Shown: positions 1 to 10,740 of the stretch, piece by piece
Position numbering within the stretch: the first letter of the stretch is position 1
Layout: the number at the start of each line of letters is the position of its first letter
Assembly (NCBI RefSeq): GCF_022539505.1
Contig: NC_061508.1
Coordinates: 34,280,256 to 34,344,255, forward strand
From: Lolium rigidum
Lineage: Eukaryota; Streptophyta; Magnoliopsida; Poales; Poaceae
Direction: 5' to 3'
DNA length: 64,000 bases
The notes under the pieces: generated by a model
The model's database searches: none
Seen by the model: the letters and a program-made list of their open reading frames with translations, nothing else
Told to the model about the DNA's origin: nothing
Translations under genes and position numbers: made by a program

Positions 1-127
1 ACGAGTAACAATTACCAGTGACGTGCTACCCATCACACATGAATGATGCGCCACATGTAGTTTTTTCCTAGCAGTGGGGAGTTTATGGAGGCACAAGACA
101 CCACCATTAGGATTGAAACTCCTACAG

Positions 128-819
128 CGTGTTTGGTTGGGGGTAAATACAACTAGGGAATGGAAAGTTAAGGGTTAGGAGACTAAAAGTCCACCGTTTG
201 GTTGGGGGACATGGGAGTTGAGGAGGGCAAAGGATTGGGAGTTCACGAAGCCAACTCCCACAAAACTCTTCCCTGGGGGACCCCTGGTAATTCAGCCAGG
301 GATAGTGAATTGACCGAAGAAACACAAATCGATCGAAGATGTGTTCGTTACGCGCGTCCCGCAATCAGAGGCGACGGAAAATCCCGCGAAAATCCTAGCT
401 AATACGTGGGCAAATCCTCGTAAATAAGCCTTCTCTGGAGCGGCACCGTTCTTTGTCCATGAATCTGCCAACTGCCTCTCGATCTGCAGGGAAACGCCAG
501 GAGTGAGTACAGCTGAGGTAGGCATGTTCTTCCTCTTCCAATTTGAATTCCTGCATAAATCCTTGCAAATCAGCTGCTTCTTTTTCTTCTACCCGTGTAG
601 CACTTCTCCGGCTTTGCCCACAAAATCTGAATCGTGTACGTAGTTTTTTCCATGACAGGCATTTCCCATGTTGCAAAGACAAAAAAAACAACTCCCAACA
701 GGTATTCCCCTACACGCCAAACAAAGGAATGGGAATACAATTCAACTTCTCATGTCCAGTCCCCTGCCCAACTCCCACTACTAAACTCCCTTTCCCCATC
801 CCTCATCTAGCCAAACACG
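128..819. mobile_element. Putative non-autonomous TIR element (CGTGTTTGG ends)
   Basis: The two ends are inverted: CGTGTTTGGTTGGGGG at 128 and CTAGCCAAACACG ending at 819. The inner flanks are also loosely inverted, with GGGAGTTGAGG-type text at the left and CCCAACTCCC-type text at the right. The interior has no recognisable protein. I did not find a clear target-site duplication, so the superfamily (hAT- or Mutator-like) is open. This is a structural call only. Confidence 0.45.
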
Positions 820-889
820 TTGAGTTTTTACGCGTGCACTCTTTATCGTCATAGACGTGTGTTAAACGGATGATCTGCATTCATGTGAG

Positions 890-1260
890 CTAGTTTGTCT
901 TGCGCTGCGCTTTTCTTAATAACAAGGCAATAGTGCCAAAGATTACTTGCCCTGAATAAGTGTGTCATGTGAATAACACTGAATCTAATTAACTTCCAGG
1001 TGCAAAACGTCTCTCCCAACATGGGTGGTGGACCTCAGCCACCTGGCCAGTCATCAACGCGGGCATGTTTATGCCGTCACACGTCTCGCTCTCTCTCCCA
1101 AGTTTATAAGGAGGCAGCTGAAGTGTGCTTTGTTTGATGTGTTGCAACTACCATGACAATATGTGGTGTGGGTACATGGTCATTGACGCAGTTGTACGTA
1201 CTTAGATGTACACTCTAGTGATGCAGTTTATCTCCATGACTCCAATACAATATCTCGGTG
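890..1260 (+). repeat. Diverged repeat copy D (related to copy C at 9,000-9,655 and to the ERF upstream region)
   Basis: The segment shares ordered blocks with 9,130-9,655, including ACCTCAGCC (1,033), a TTTATAAGGAGG TATA-like block, and the string GTGTTGCAACTACCATG. It shares weaker blocks with 50,130-50,260, just upstream of the ERF gene. The ATG after GTTGCAACTACC opens only a short frame. It looks like a decayed promoter or 5' region of a duplicated locus. No function can be assigned. Confidence 0.5.
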
Positions 1261-1395
1261 CAGTATTAAAATTAAAATTCTAACGGGAAAAAGATATATA
1301 TATATATATATCTCTCTTCCATGAATGTAGTTAGATTCATGTAGTAAGTTATGTAAATGTGTAAAAGAGTTAAAATAGGGCAAATATAAAACTGA

Positions 1396-1724
1396 TCACG
1401 GGTGCATATGCATGCGATATGTACAAAACATATCTTAAAAAGTTAAAAAATAGTAAAAAACTTTTGCATGTAGAGGGACATGTAACTTTTAAAACAACCA
1501 TTTTTTGTTCCCTGTGTAAAAAACACAAAGCAATATCTCGAAAAATGAATTATTTTAGCACCAAAATTTATCTTTTTTACACAGATAAAATATGTCAAAT
1601 TTGGTTAAAACAACTTTATGAGCCTGTAACATGTCAAGGTATAAACAAGACATTTTTTAGTCTATTTTTGACATTTTAAAACATGTTCAAAATGCATTTC
1701 AAATAAATGAATATGCACCAGCCA
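1396..1724. mobile_element. Possible degenerate MITE, AT-rich
   Basis: An AT-rich block is bounded by GGGTGCATATGCATGC at the left and ATGAATATGCACCAG at the right, which are imperfectly inverted. The interior text (CATGTAACTTTT, TGTGTAAAAAACAC, ACATGTCAA) resembles the interiors of the MITEs at 55,967-56,341 and 59,768-60,136. It may be a third, decayed copy of that family. An (AT)n run lies just upstream at about 1,292-1,312. Confidence 0.3.
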
Positions 1725-1838
1725 GGCGTAGAAACGTCATGTCTTTAGAATAGCTAATTTGCCACTAGTTGCATGAAAACGTTATTGTGTGTGTTGGCTG
1801 GCCCTGTGCAGATTGTGGTTGCACGACACCATCCATTA

Positions 1839-2492
1839 GAGCATCTCTAACCACCTAACTGAAACGGTGTCCAGTATACATGCCGTACAAACCTAATAGG
1901 GGCGCCGATGTAGGTTGACGTTTTTAGGGGACGTCTCTGTCTAGCGGTGTCCTCCAACTTGCCAATCCGACTAAGTTTTTAATATTTAAAATTTTAATCA
2001 TGAACCTAAATAATCCAGTGAAGTTTAAATCTATTAGATAAATAGTTTTACTCATAAGTAAATAGTTTTACAACAAGTATAAATTGAAATAAATAAATAA
2101 TTTATACTATTCAAATAAAATCAACTAACATCGCCTTTGAGTATCCACATATGCTGAACAAGACTATTTCGCAGCCCATGAGTGCTTGTGTCATGGATTA
2201 TCGCATGCATGACGAGAAAACCAGAAAAATCGGCAGACACCCGATGATCAAGCTCGGCAAGAGGATACCTGTTATCATACGGATGATCATCCATGGATGG
2301 ATTCCTTCTCTTACTCTTGATGATTATGTTGGCAATATCATCCAAGCATTCATCACCTCCCATATCTCCTCTTGAGACCAAGTAAGAGCATGATATGTGA
2401 TAAGGCAAATCGAGCTTATAGCACACCAAACTTGGTGAGGGTGTTGCTTCAGTTGAGAACTCCTCTAGGTATGTGCAAAAATATTTATGCAC
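1839..2492 (-). pseudogene. PIF/Harbinger element 3' end with transposase C-terminal remnant
   Basis: The block opens after a TTA with GAGCATCTCTAACC, a typical Harbinger terminus. On the minus strand about 2,380-2,121 encodes the C-terminus of a HARBI1-like DDE transposase, including the run AELDHRVSADFSGFL followed by a short H-x-W-x-LKGD end. The catalytic part is absent, so this is a 3' relic. The orientation fits: the transposase C-terminus faces the left terminal repeat. The matching far end was not found before the RNase H-like fragment that follows. Confidence 0.6.
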
Positions 2493-2995
2493 TATTCAAG
2501 GATTTGCCAAGGAAATGGACACTTTTGATAGGAATGGAAAAGCTCCAGCCGGCCTTTACGCTACAAGAAGTTATCTGTCTATCATCGAAGAAAATGCTGC
2601 AACGGAGTGTTGGAAGAAAGCTCTAGCCGGCCTTTACGCTACAAGAAGTGACTTAGTTTGGGTTAAAAGCAATGTTGATGCAAGTTTTCAGTTAGAAGAG
2701 AAGAGAGGATCATGGGGAGCTGTACTTTGAGACCACAATGGTGCATTCGTGTGCTCTGCCTGGAATGTCATACCTCAGTGCCAACCTGTTGCTATATGGG
2801 AGAAGCCATCGGTTGTTTGCATGGTTTAGATCCGGCGCTGAATATATTCAAACCAAAACATCGTGGTTGAAACTGATTGTATGGCCATTTATGGAGGCTT
2901 TCAGAGAAAAAAGCTTAGATGCATGGTTCTGAACTCTGAAGCGTGCATGAGCGGAAGAGAGTTTCAAGTGAAGAAGCCATTGACCGTGAGATTGT
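2480..2995 (+). pseudogene. RNase H-like (RVT_3 type) fragment
   Basis: Reading through stops, the plus strand gives VWVKSNVDASFQ, then GSWGAVL, DHNGAFVCSAWN and later VVETDC. This is the order of a plant RNase H-like domain: first catalytic Asp in the NVDA motif, then W-G-x-V-x-R-D-x-x-G, then the later Asp. Such domains form the tail of some plant LINEs and also occur as small orphan genes. Stops at about 2,728 and 2,827 break it. A roughly 28-bp direct repeat (about 2,540-2,568 and 2,622-2,650; core AGCCGGCCTTTACGCTACAA) lies in its 5' part. Confidence 0.5.
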
Positions 2996-3433
2996 CCTAG
3001 ATTGCTAGAAATTGCAGTGGAGTAGAATTTGTGTGTGGAGATGTGTTAGAGCATCCCCACTCGTTTGGGCTCCCCACGCCCAAATCCGGCGAAATTTAGC
3101 GCCGGATGGATGTAGTTTTTGGCCTGGGGAGGCCCATTTTTCCAGCCGCGAGCCCATGGACGCGCACCCACCGCGTGCATAGCGACGGCGCAGTCACCGG
3201 GAAGGGCAATCGTCGGAGTTCCCTCGCCGCATTGAACTGTCGCGAAGTGGACTGGAGAGCCGAAACGACTCGTCGGGAACGGTCGAAGTGGCCTCGATGC
3301 GAGAACCACCGTAATGGAGCACGAACTCCGCGGAAGAGCAACCGGCGCTCTCTTTCGTCGAGAGACCTACATATACGGTTTCCGACGGCCGACGCCATTC
3401 ATCTGTTCTCTCGTCACCATCCTCCGTCAACCA

Positions 3434-3798
3434 TGAGCGATATCTCTTGGCCATCGGACACCGACAGCGAGGGGAAGCCGCCTCGGATGGCGCCATTGGT
3501 GGGATCCAGCTGCATCGTCCAGCAGCGATGATTCCCCCCGCCGGCCAGCCGAGGACGAGTGGGACGACGAGGAGGAGGACGAAGAGGCCGTGGAGCAGGC
3601 CGAGGAGCAGGCCGAGGAAGAGGCCGAGGAAGAGGAGGAGGAGCAGGAGCGAGGAGGAGGAGCGAGGAGGAGGAGGACGAAGAGGCTGATGAGGACGACG
3701 ACGAGGAGGACTCAACTTCCTCCGACGAGGAGGTGACGAGCCGGAAGCGTCGCCGCGACGACGATGAGGCGGGGCCTTCTAAGAAGAAGAAGAAGTAG
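3434..3798 (+). pseudogene. Acidic, low-complexity cargo ORF of the Harbinger-type element, frameshifted
   Basis: An ATG at 3,434 opens MSDISWPSDTDSEG. The frame then has to shift near 3,510 to continue into a Ser/Asp and Glu-rich run, and again near 3,650, to end at 3,798 with a basic tail, KRRRDDDEAGPSKKKKK. The protein would be a short acidic chain with a nuclear-localisation-like C-terminus. No catalytic domain is visible. It lies inside 3,049-4,204, so it is TE cargo rather than a host gene. The shifts fall in GA-rich repeats, where sequencing error is also possible. Confidence 0.45.
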
Positions 3799-3904
3799 TT
3801 TAGTTTTAAAGTTTTTATATGTAATTTTTATGTTTATTCGAATTATATTCGAAATATATATATAATCTATCTATGTTGCACCACTTGAGAGTTCAAAGCT
3901 TTCG

Positions 3905-3987
3905 TTCGACGAGGGTATTGCCGTAGATCGGGAAGACGAGGGTTTTGCCGTAGATCGGGAAGACGAGGGTTTTGCCGTAGATCGGAG
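3905..3987 (+). repeat. Short tandem repeat, 27-bp unit x 3
   Basis: Three nearly identical copies of a 27-bp unit containing ATTGCCGTAGATCGG or TTTTGCCGTAGATCGG follow each other near the right end of the 3,049-4,204 element. Copies two and three are identical by eye; the first differs at one base or so. Confidence 0.8.
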
Positions 3988-4207
3988 GCCATTGTCGCCG
4001 ACAAGTTGGGGCCACGCGCGCTTTCGTTTCGTCCGGAGTCCCCGAGCGCTCCCCGGGGGCCGGGGATGGCGTGGGATCGCCGGATGGATTTAGGCCCAAA
4101 TCCGGACGAAAACGAGGAACCGGGGCGCGACTGGGCCGAATTACGCTGTCCGGATGGAAAAAACGCTCGCCGGGGGCCTCGTCGGGGGACGAGTGGAGAT
4201 GCTCTTA

Positions 4208-4477
4208 CAATGATGTCTGATTTTTCCCGTAAAAGTGATACTATAATAATTAACCTAGTACAGTTCATAATGTCCAATATGTGCACAGATGGAGACGGAT
4301 CATCCTACGATCACGTACGATGCAGAGAGGAGCACCTCCAAAATAATCTTTATCTTTTGCCGGTCAAACCAGGACGGCAGGTTTTCGCGATCGACACACC
4401 GCTTGGTAACACATCCTTTCTAATTTCGCGTGCGTACGTACCATGGCGGAGATAATCATTGCAGCGGAGTACCCAAA
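4208..4477. other. Spacer between two Harbinger-type elements, no gene seen
   Basis: About 270 bases of mixed composition with no frame of coding character, no terminal repeats and no recognisable RNA gene. Confidence 0.6.
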
Positions 4478-4480
4478 TAA

Positions 4481-6225
4481 GAGTATCTCCAGTCGCGTCC
4501 CCCAAAGCAATTTGGGGCGTACCGGACCAAAAAACCGTTCCAGCAGCGTCCCCCAAAGCCCATTTTTGCCCGGCGCAGCCCGATACGGTGTCCGTCGCCC
4601 CGAGCCCGTCTCCGTCCCACAGGGGACACTCCGGGCACGCCGGACACAACGAAAAGCGAGGCGAACCGACGCGGGCCTGACGTGTCAGCGGCACGGAAGG
4701 CTAAAACCCCGTCGCCTACCTTTGGTCAAGCGACGTTAATGGCGTCCCTGTTTTCCCAGGCGACGCAGAGACGCGCCTCGTCGTGCATGGCCGCGTGGCC
4801 GTCCGCGCCGGCGTTATTGCGTGCAACCACCCCGCTGCCGCCGCTGTACATTAAGACGCCCTGCAGTTCGTCCCAATTTCTCACCGCTCCCAAACCTTCT
4901 CGTCACCGCCTCCCCCCTCGCTGATCTTCTCCTCCCCGCTCCAAAAATGTCGACCTCGTCCTCCGTAAGATCGCCGCGGCGAACGGCTTCGGCCGCGGCA
5001 GCCTAACCGTGCCGGAGGCGTGGGCGCTGTACCATGCCGGCTATACAGTCCCGCCGGACATGCGGCTGCCAAGCAGCGGCGGCTGAAAGATGGCTGTGAA
5101 CGGCATTGGCGTCCCGCCACAGCCGAAGCCGGGCACGGAGCAATGGAGGGACGGCATCAGGGCCCGGCGGGCTCAACTCACCGCCGCCGAGCGGCAGGAT
5201 CCGACGTGGGCGGCCAACAACAACGACGACTGGTGGAAGACGTACTTCAAGGCGAAGTACGACGTCGAGATGCATAGCACCCAGGGGCTCGTCAGCGGGC
5301 CCAACAACTGGAACAAGGACCCCGGAGCGCACCCTCGAGAACGTCATCCGCGGCATCCGCAACGGTGCTCCAAGGTTGGAGACGCCGTCGTCACCACCAC
5401 CGTCTCCTCGAGGAGGACCACCGCAATGGCAGCCGAGGAGGACGACGTACTCGTCCTCCTCGCACTCTTCTTCCTTAGGACCGGCGCGATCGACGCCGTC
5501 CTCGTCGTACCGCTCGGCGCCCTACACCGTCCCCAAACGGGAGGTGAAGGAGGAGCCGGCGACGCCCGTCAACACAAGGCGTGGCGGCAGCGGCAGCCGG
5601 CGGCAGCAAGGGAGGCGCGGCGGCGCCCTCCTCATCCCGAAGCCGGAGGTGAAGGAGGAGCCGGAGGAAGCATCGCAGGCGGCGCTGCTGGCAGAGTACG
5701 AGCGGCAGCGGCGGCTCATCGCCAGCAGCGACGACCCCGAGGACTGCCCAGGGCTGCGGGCGGCGTTCTTGGCGTCCATGAACGACAAGGACGCCTGGAG
5801 GGGCGACGTCGACATGGCGATCGCCATGTCCATCCGCGACTCCGGCAAGCCGCTCGTGGACCTCACCGACGACGGCGAGGCAGGACCAAGCGGCTTGGTG
5901 AAGGACGAGCCCGTCGACGAGCGCGTCAAGCAGGAGGTCGTCACCGACGAGATGTACAATTTCCAGTAGTACTACGACGCCTCCCGCCACCGCAAGTACT
6001 TCTAGATTAGGTTTAGTTTAAATTTAGTCAAATTTCGTTCGAATCTATGTAAGTTTGGACGAATCTAATCTAATCTCGTTAAGTTTAAAATTGCCGAAAT
6101 TTTGTTTGGAGGACGCGACTGAGGAGTGACGTCCCCCAAACGCGACACAAACGAAACACGTTCCCCAAACGCTCGATCCGACGTGGTTTGGGGGACGGTT
6201 TATGGGACGCGGCTGGAGATGCTCT
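4481..6225 (+). mobile_element. Non-autonomous PIF/Harbinger-type element, TIR GAGTATCTCCAGTCGCGTCC (TSD TAA)
   Basis: TAA flanks the element at 4,478-4,480 and 6,226-6,228. The left end GAGTATCTCCAGTCGCGTCC matches the inverted right end GAGCATCTCCAGCCGCGTCC. GTCCCCCAAA blocks recur in both subterminal regions. The right subterminal region (about 6,100-6,224) is closely matched, inverted, by 50,820-50,945, so a second member of this family sits near the ERF gene. The interior carries one decayed GC-rich ORF and no transposase. Confidence 0.65.
4947..6005 (+). pseudogene. Cargo ORF of Harbinger-type element, multiply disrupted
   Basis: The coding trace starts about 4,947 (MSTSSSVRSPRR), changes frame, and passes a TGA just before the ATG at 5,090 where the text suggests a former Trp. 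It changes frame again near 5,320 and ends at TAG 5,967-5,969 or the next TAG at 6,003-6,005. The chain has a TWAANNNDDWWKTYFKAKY block, then Ser/Pro-rich text with repeated VKEEP motifs, then a hydrophobic AALLAEYERQRRL helix. The VKEEP repeats look like SUMO or charge-pattern motifs, but no function is established. I recognise it only as a type of ORF found inside grass TIR elements. Confidence 0.5.
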
Positions 6226-6228
6226 TAA

Positions 6229-6906
6229 ACACCTAATCAATCGATCCAGGGAAACAGATGGATGTGGTTTCCCGGCGAAATATCGACATGTATGCAGGGC
6301 AATCCACCCATCGATGATTGCACCCGTTGAATGATGGTCGTACGATTTCGGCGAAGCCGTGGCATCCATCGACGTGACAGGGTCGTGATACTGGCCCTTG
6401 AGTTTTAGGGTACCGTGCTCTACAGACTACAGGGGGGACGCACGAGGTGGCCGGTGCGATGTCGGCAATGGAACAACCATGGGACGGGGCTTGCCTGTTC
6501 CCAATAACTGCTTCCATCGGTGTTCCGTGCGTACGTGGCAAGCGTCCAGGCGTATCCACCTTTTTTTTCCTCCCAAATGTGATTTTTGCACCCAGAAAAA
6601 AGAGAAATACGACTATGTTCTTTCACGTAATCCTCGGCACTGAATCCTCATCTAACAAAATACTGGAGGGAAACTTTCTCCTTCGCGCCAAATAACAATA
6701 CAATAGACCTCTGGGTGTCAAAAACACTTGATGCACAGAACAACAAATCGCACCTCCTTCATTATGTACAACATACACAACCACGAAGAAGCGGGGGCAG
6801 ATTACAGAAAATATCCAAGTGGAGAAGACCTCCATCAATCAACGAAATCTAGGGACAAGCTGATCCGAATTCAACAAGTTCCAGCAATATTCTTCCTTGT
6901 CCCTTG
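6229..6906. other. Intergenic, no gene seen
   Basis: Mixed sequence between the Harbinger-type element and the FAR1-like pseudogene. A block about 6,340-6,485 loosely resembles 9,730-9,835 (shared GATGTCGGCA-TGGAAC text), so it may belong to the old duplication. I see no coding frame or RNA gene. Confidence 0.5.
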
Positions 6907-8104
6907 ATGGCTTCTTCAAGGATTGATCCTGTGAACCTTGAGGAGCATGATGAATCACAACAACAGGCAGTAAGAAACCTCACTCTCAATCCTCATGATT
7001 TTGTTTTCTAGTTCTAATTTCTTCTTTTTGAACTGGCCATTTACTTCCCATCTTGCAATGCAAACAGATCTAATCTCAACAATATGTACACTAACTATAG
7101 TGAATACTATCTTATATAGGATGCACATGAAACTGGCGCTACCAATGTCACTGATGGTATTGATCAGAGAGTACCAAAGGTGGGTATGGAATTCTTATCT
7201 GAACAGGAAGCTTATTTTTTTTACAACAAATATGCAGAAACTATTGGTTTTAGCACACGAAGAGGGAGTCACCATAAAGTAAAGAACACTGATATAATAC
7301 AACATCGGACTTTTTTATGTTCCCGTCAAGGTATGGACTACTTGTAATTTGATCCTTTCATAATCATTTTTGGATGCACTTACAGAATAATGTGAACCAA
7401 CAGAACCCGTGGTGAAGATAAAAGAGATGATACATTTACTTACAGTAGGCCTCAAACAAGATGTGGGTGTGGTGCTCGTATGAAGATAAGTCTAAAAAAT
7501 GGACTTTATCATGTGTATGAATTTGAAGAAACACATAACCATGCTCTTGCTACTGGAGTTATGGCCCAATACTTGAGATCCCATAGGAAAGTACTGAAGC
7601 ACAATTAGCAAATCCTGAGGTTGCAAAGTCTGTGGGCATTTCAAACAATGCAACTATTGATCTTATGGCCAAAGATGCAGGTGGAATTGGAAGTCTTGGC
7701 TTTACACGCGTAGATATGAAAAATCGGCTGTACTCAAAGAGAATATTAAAAGTAAAGCAAGGTGACACGGGGGGAGTGCTAGAATACATGGAGAAGAAGG
7801 TATCCGAAGATGTCAATTTTTTCTATTCAATTCAAATCGATGAGGATGATTTGATAACTAATATCTTTTGGGCTGACTCCAAAATGGTATCAGACTATGC
7901 AATATTTGGTGATGTTATATGCTTTGACACCACATGCAGGAAACTAGATGATGGGCGTCCATTCGGTTTGATTGTTGGAGTGAATAATCATAAGAAAACA
8001 ATGGTGTTTGCTGCTGCACTTCTCTATGATGAAACTGCTGAGAGTTTTGGTTGGCTTTTTAGAACTTTTCTAAAAGTTATGTTAGGAAAATATCCACTAA
8101 CACG
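6907..8104 (+). pseudogene. FAR1/FHY3-family (MULE-derived) pseudogene, 3'-truncated
   Basis: A short first exon (6,907-6,969, MASSRIDPVNLEEHDESQQQ) ends at a GTAAGA donor. A second exon from 7,120 carries the FAR1 DNA-binding start (VGMEFLSEQEAYFFYNKYAE, then STRRGS). A third part from about 7,400 has TRCGCGARM and THNHAL, the Cys/His zinc-binding portion. A frameshift near 7,590 leads into the MULE transposase domain at 7,632-8,100, with GDVICFDTT (first catalytic Asp), GRPFGLIVGVNNH and LLYDETAESFGWLF. The chain stops at about 8,104, where unrelated LINE sequence begins, so the rest of the transposase and the SWIM domain are missing. FAR1 family members are either MULE transposases or domesticated light-signalling factors; this one is dead either way. 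Confidence 0.75.
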
Positions 8105-8425
8105 AATGTTGCGACCATTACCGGCCCGCCATATGAGGTCCTTCTTCAGAAGCTTCAATCCATAGGAAACTGCTGTCCAGGTCGATGACGGGTTACCCGT
8201 GAAGACTAAGGTCATCATTGGGGTAGTAGCGTGCTTTGAGGACATGGGCACATAGACTATCCGGGAAGGCCAAGAGACGCCAAGCTTGGCGAGCGAGGAG
8301 GGCTTGATTGAAGACCTGCATACCTCGGAAGCCCAAGCCGCCCTGACTTTTTGGTCGCTTCATTTTAGCCCAGCTGCAGCTTGACTTGTGCGCCATTGAT
8401 GCAGGATGAAGCCGATCCCAGAGTG
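8098..8425 (-). pseudogene. LINE (non-LTR) reverse-transcriptase fragment
   Basis: On the minus strand the text KMKRPKSQGGLGFRGMQVFN, ALLARQAWRL and VLKARYYPN is the region after the reverse transcriptase of plant L1-type elements. A second frame continues with SYGLKLLKKDLIWRAGNGRN. The fragment is short and frameshifted. It abuts the FAR1-like pseudogene directly at about 8,100, with no terminal signals seen. Confidence 0.7.
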
Positions 8426-8995
8426 CTTGTACGAGCTAGTCCCCACCATCTCTCTCCCAGTCTGTCATAGTACATTCTATAATTTCGTTTTCTCCATGAA
8501 TTTTTGGTCTTGAATTGATGAATACACTTAGCTTAGACATATTAGTTTTTTTTATTTTCTGTAATTTTTTCAGATTTTCTTAACAAGTTCAAAAAATTTG
8601 CAGAAATTTGACAAATTTCTAGATAGAACTTAAAACGTCGGTTTAGGTCCAAATCTTCCCAGAAATTGCTCAATACTTGCATAGTAGACTCATATTAGTG
8701 TTTGTGATTTTCTGCAATGTTTTCAATTTTGTCTGAGAAGTTGAAATTTTGGCCATTTTTTTGAACTTTTAGGCGTCCGGAAGAGCCAATTATACTGCCA
8801 AAAGTTTAAAACAGGGGGTATTATAGTAAATACTACCGTATATATTGAAATACATGTATTTTTAACCTTTATTCTATTTAAGTGTACAAAATGGCATAGA
8901 TCCAAGTATATGAGAAAGTTGGAATAGCATATCTCCAAGTCTTGTTTTTGTAATGGCATATCTCCAAGTGGTGAAAAACATAGATGCAATTAACC
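8426..8995. other. AT-rich spacer, no gene seen
   Basis: AT-rich text with T runs. A short motif ATCTCCAAGT or ATCCAAGT recurs at about 8,898, 8,931 and 8,960. No coding frame or terminal repeat is apparent. Confidence 0.5.
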
Positions 8996-9655
8996 CAAAG
9001 TTTGGGGTCCGCGCAGGCAGTTTTTCCCGTTCGACATCCTGCAGAAAATGCTGACCAGTTGATTGAGGATTGAGCACTCAAAGCACAGTGTCTCTCCACA
9101 CATGCCCTAGCAGTAGCATCAGCAAAGCAGATTAGCTAGTTAGGATTAGGAGTGAAGAACACCGAATCTAAGGTACTCGCAGATGCAAAGTGCCTCTGGC
9201 CCTCTGCTCTGTCCTCATGGGTGATGGACCTCAGCCGCTAATCCCATATTAGACATGCGCGCATGTTAATGCCGTCACGTTTCAGAGCAGCTAGTTACGG
9301 CCTACTTTGCCGCACACAACTTGTTGGACCGTGAACAACAACCTCAGGTGGTACACTACTCTCTGATGCCTCCCAATCCTAGTTCCACCGCGTGCAACCC
9401 AAGATAAGTGTTGTCAAGCTCGAACAGTATTTGAAAAATGAGCAACATACTGTCGGAACGAAACTAAGCTAGGCCTCTCTCTCCCTCAAGTTTATAAGGA
9501 GGGCAGCTGAAGGGTGCTTGCTTTGATGTGTTGCAACTACCATGGCAGTATGTGGGCACATGATCATCGTCTCATCGACTCACAAGTCACAACTGTATTT
9601 AGATGTACATCCTGGTGATCGCAGCTTCTCTCCCATACAGTATCTTGGTGCAGTG
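8996..9655 (+). repeat. Diverged copy C of the ERF upstream region
   Basis: The first part (about 8,996-9,260) runs collinear with 49,990-50,265. Shared blocks include AAATGCTGACC-GTTGAT, CAGATTAGCTAGTT, AGAACACCGAATCTAA and GATGGACCTCAGCCG. The second part (9,145-9,655) is collinear with copy D, including TTTATAAGGAGGGCAGCTGAAG and GTTGCAACTACCATGGCA. No ERF coding sequence follows. It is probably a relic of a duplicated promoter region. A TATA-like TTTATAAGG lies at about 9,490. Confidence 0.55.
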
Positions 9656-10034
9656 TTGGAAATCTGACGGAGATAATACATTTATCTATCATCATACGTG
9701 TTTCCTGCCATCTGTGTCAGTTTCCTAGCGCGGTCGAAGCCCGAAGGGGTGATCACGTGACAGGCCCCGCGTAGATCAGAAGCGTCACGGACACACGCGC
9801 ATGTGTAGTCCGTGATGTCGGCAGTGGAACATGAGGGCATGAGCAATGGAGGCAGCTGTCCAACTAGGTTTGGATGAAAACTTTTGACATATGCATGCCA
9901 TGTTATGGTCCTATTAATATGTCTTTTTCTCAAAAGCTGATTTGGTTTTCTTTTTCTCTCACACATTTTCACTCAGTTTTCACTTTATGGCTGAAGAGGC
10001 TGCACTACTAGGAAAAGGCCTAGCCGTAAGACTG

Positions 10035-10455
10035 CCATCAGTGGCGCACCATGGCTGCCGTGCGCCACTACTACTTAGCAGTGGCGCACCACAAAACGGT
10101 GGGTCACTGTTACAAAAGTAGTAGTGGCGCACCTTGATTCTGGTGCGCCATAAGTAAGTGGTGACAGGAGGCCGGATCCTCCCCCAACCTAGTAGTGGCG
10201 CACGTCTCCGGGGTGCGCCATCGCTACATTCCTTACCTATGGCGCACGTTGCGAGAGGTGCGCCACTGCTAGGAGGTGTCCGGAGACCGTTTAGAGATGA
10301 TAGGCTTAGCAATGGCGCACTGCTCGTGGTGCGCCAGCTGCTACATAGGTTACCTATGGCGCATGTCATTAGGTGCGCCATCTGCTAGGGGTGGCCGAGC
10401 CCCTTTTAGAGATGAGAGGCGTAGCGGTGGCGCACCACTTAGTAGTGCGCCATTG
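10035..10455. repeat. CACTA left subterminal repeats (GTGGCGCAC motif)
   Basis: Roughly a dozen copies of TGGCGCAC or its inverse GTGCGCCA occur at irregular spacing in both orientations. In CACTA elements such motifs are binding sites for the element's DNA-binding protein. This role is family knowledge, not shown here. Confidence 0.85.
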
Positions 10456-10599
10456 CTATGTCTTAGCTTAATAGGTAAGTAATGGTGAAGCTTTCTTAGC
10501 TTAATACCCTACTCAATCTCAACTTTTTACCTCATCCAACACTCTAGGTCTCGCAGTATCGGTAACTTTGTTGGTTTTATGCTTTGTGTGTGACCGGTT

Positions 10600-10740
10600 C
10601 CGATCGTCTTGCACACACACGTATGTGCGCATGCGCGAAAAGCGTCTCGATCACGTGCATGTGTGTTGTATGCGAAGCCTCCACATGTGTTGTATATGCA
10701 AAGCCTCCGATCCACACATGTGTTGCATGTGTTTGTTTGC
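10600..10740 (+). repeat. Short imperfect repeats (ACATGTGTTG and GCAAAGCCTCC)
   Basis: ACATGTGTTGTAT/GCAT and GC(A/G)AAGCCTCC recur three times in a cysteine-codon-rich stretch. The Cys-rich frames across it are an effect of TGT/TGC repeats and are not called as genes. Confidence 0.55.

Larger units (their letters stand above)
3049..4204 (-). mobile_element. Non-autonomous PIF/Harbinger-type element (TSD TTA)
   Basis: TTA is duplicated at 3,046-3,048 and 4,205-4,207. The left end reads GAGCATCCCCACTCGT and the right end, inverted, GAGCATCTCCACTCGT. Inside the 16-bp terminal repeat the two subterminal regions differ: one side is rich in CTCCCCACGCCC, the other in GGCCCCCGGCGAGCG. The same asymmetric pair bounds the transposase-bearing element at 35,845-39,276 in the opposite order. 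This is therefore probably a relative that has swapped the transposase for another ORF. It may have been mobilised in trans. Confidence 0.7.

Noticed and set aside
3194..3715. 173-codon minus-strand frame with Leu-rich run
   Set aside because: It is the reverse of the GAG/GAC-rich acidic ORF in the Harbinger-type element; the Leu run is a composition effect.
5475..5990. 171-codon minus-strand frame in the GC-rich element
   Set aside because: It opposes the VKEEP-containing frame and has no domain; GC-rich third positions create long antisense frames here.
10035..10455. Regularly recurring 8-9 bp words resembling a CRISPR-like array
   Set aside because: The words are too short, irregularly spaced and in both orientations; they are subterminal repeats of a CACTA transposon in a plant genome.
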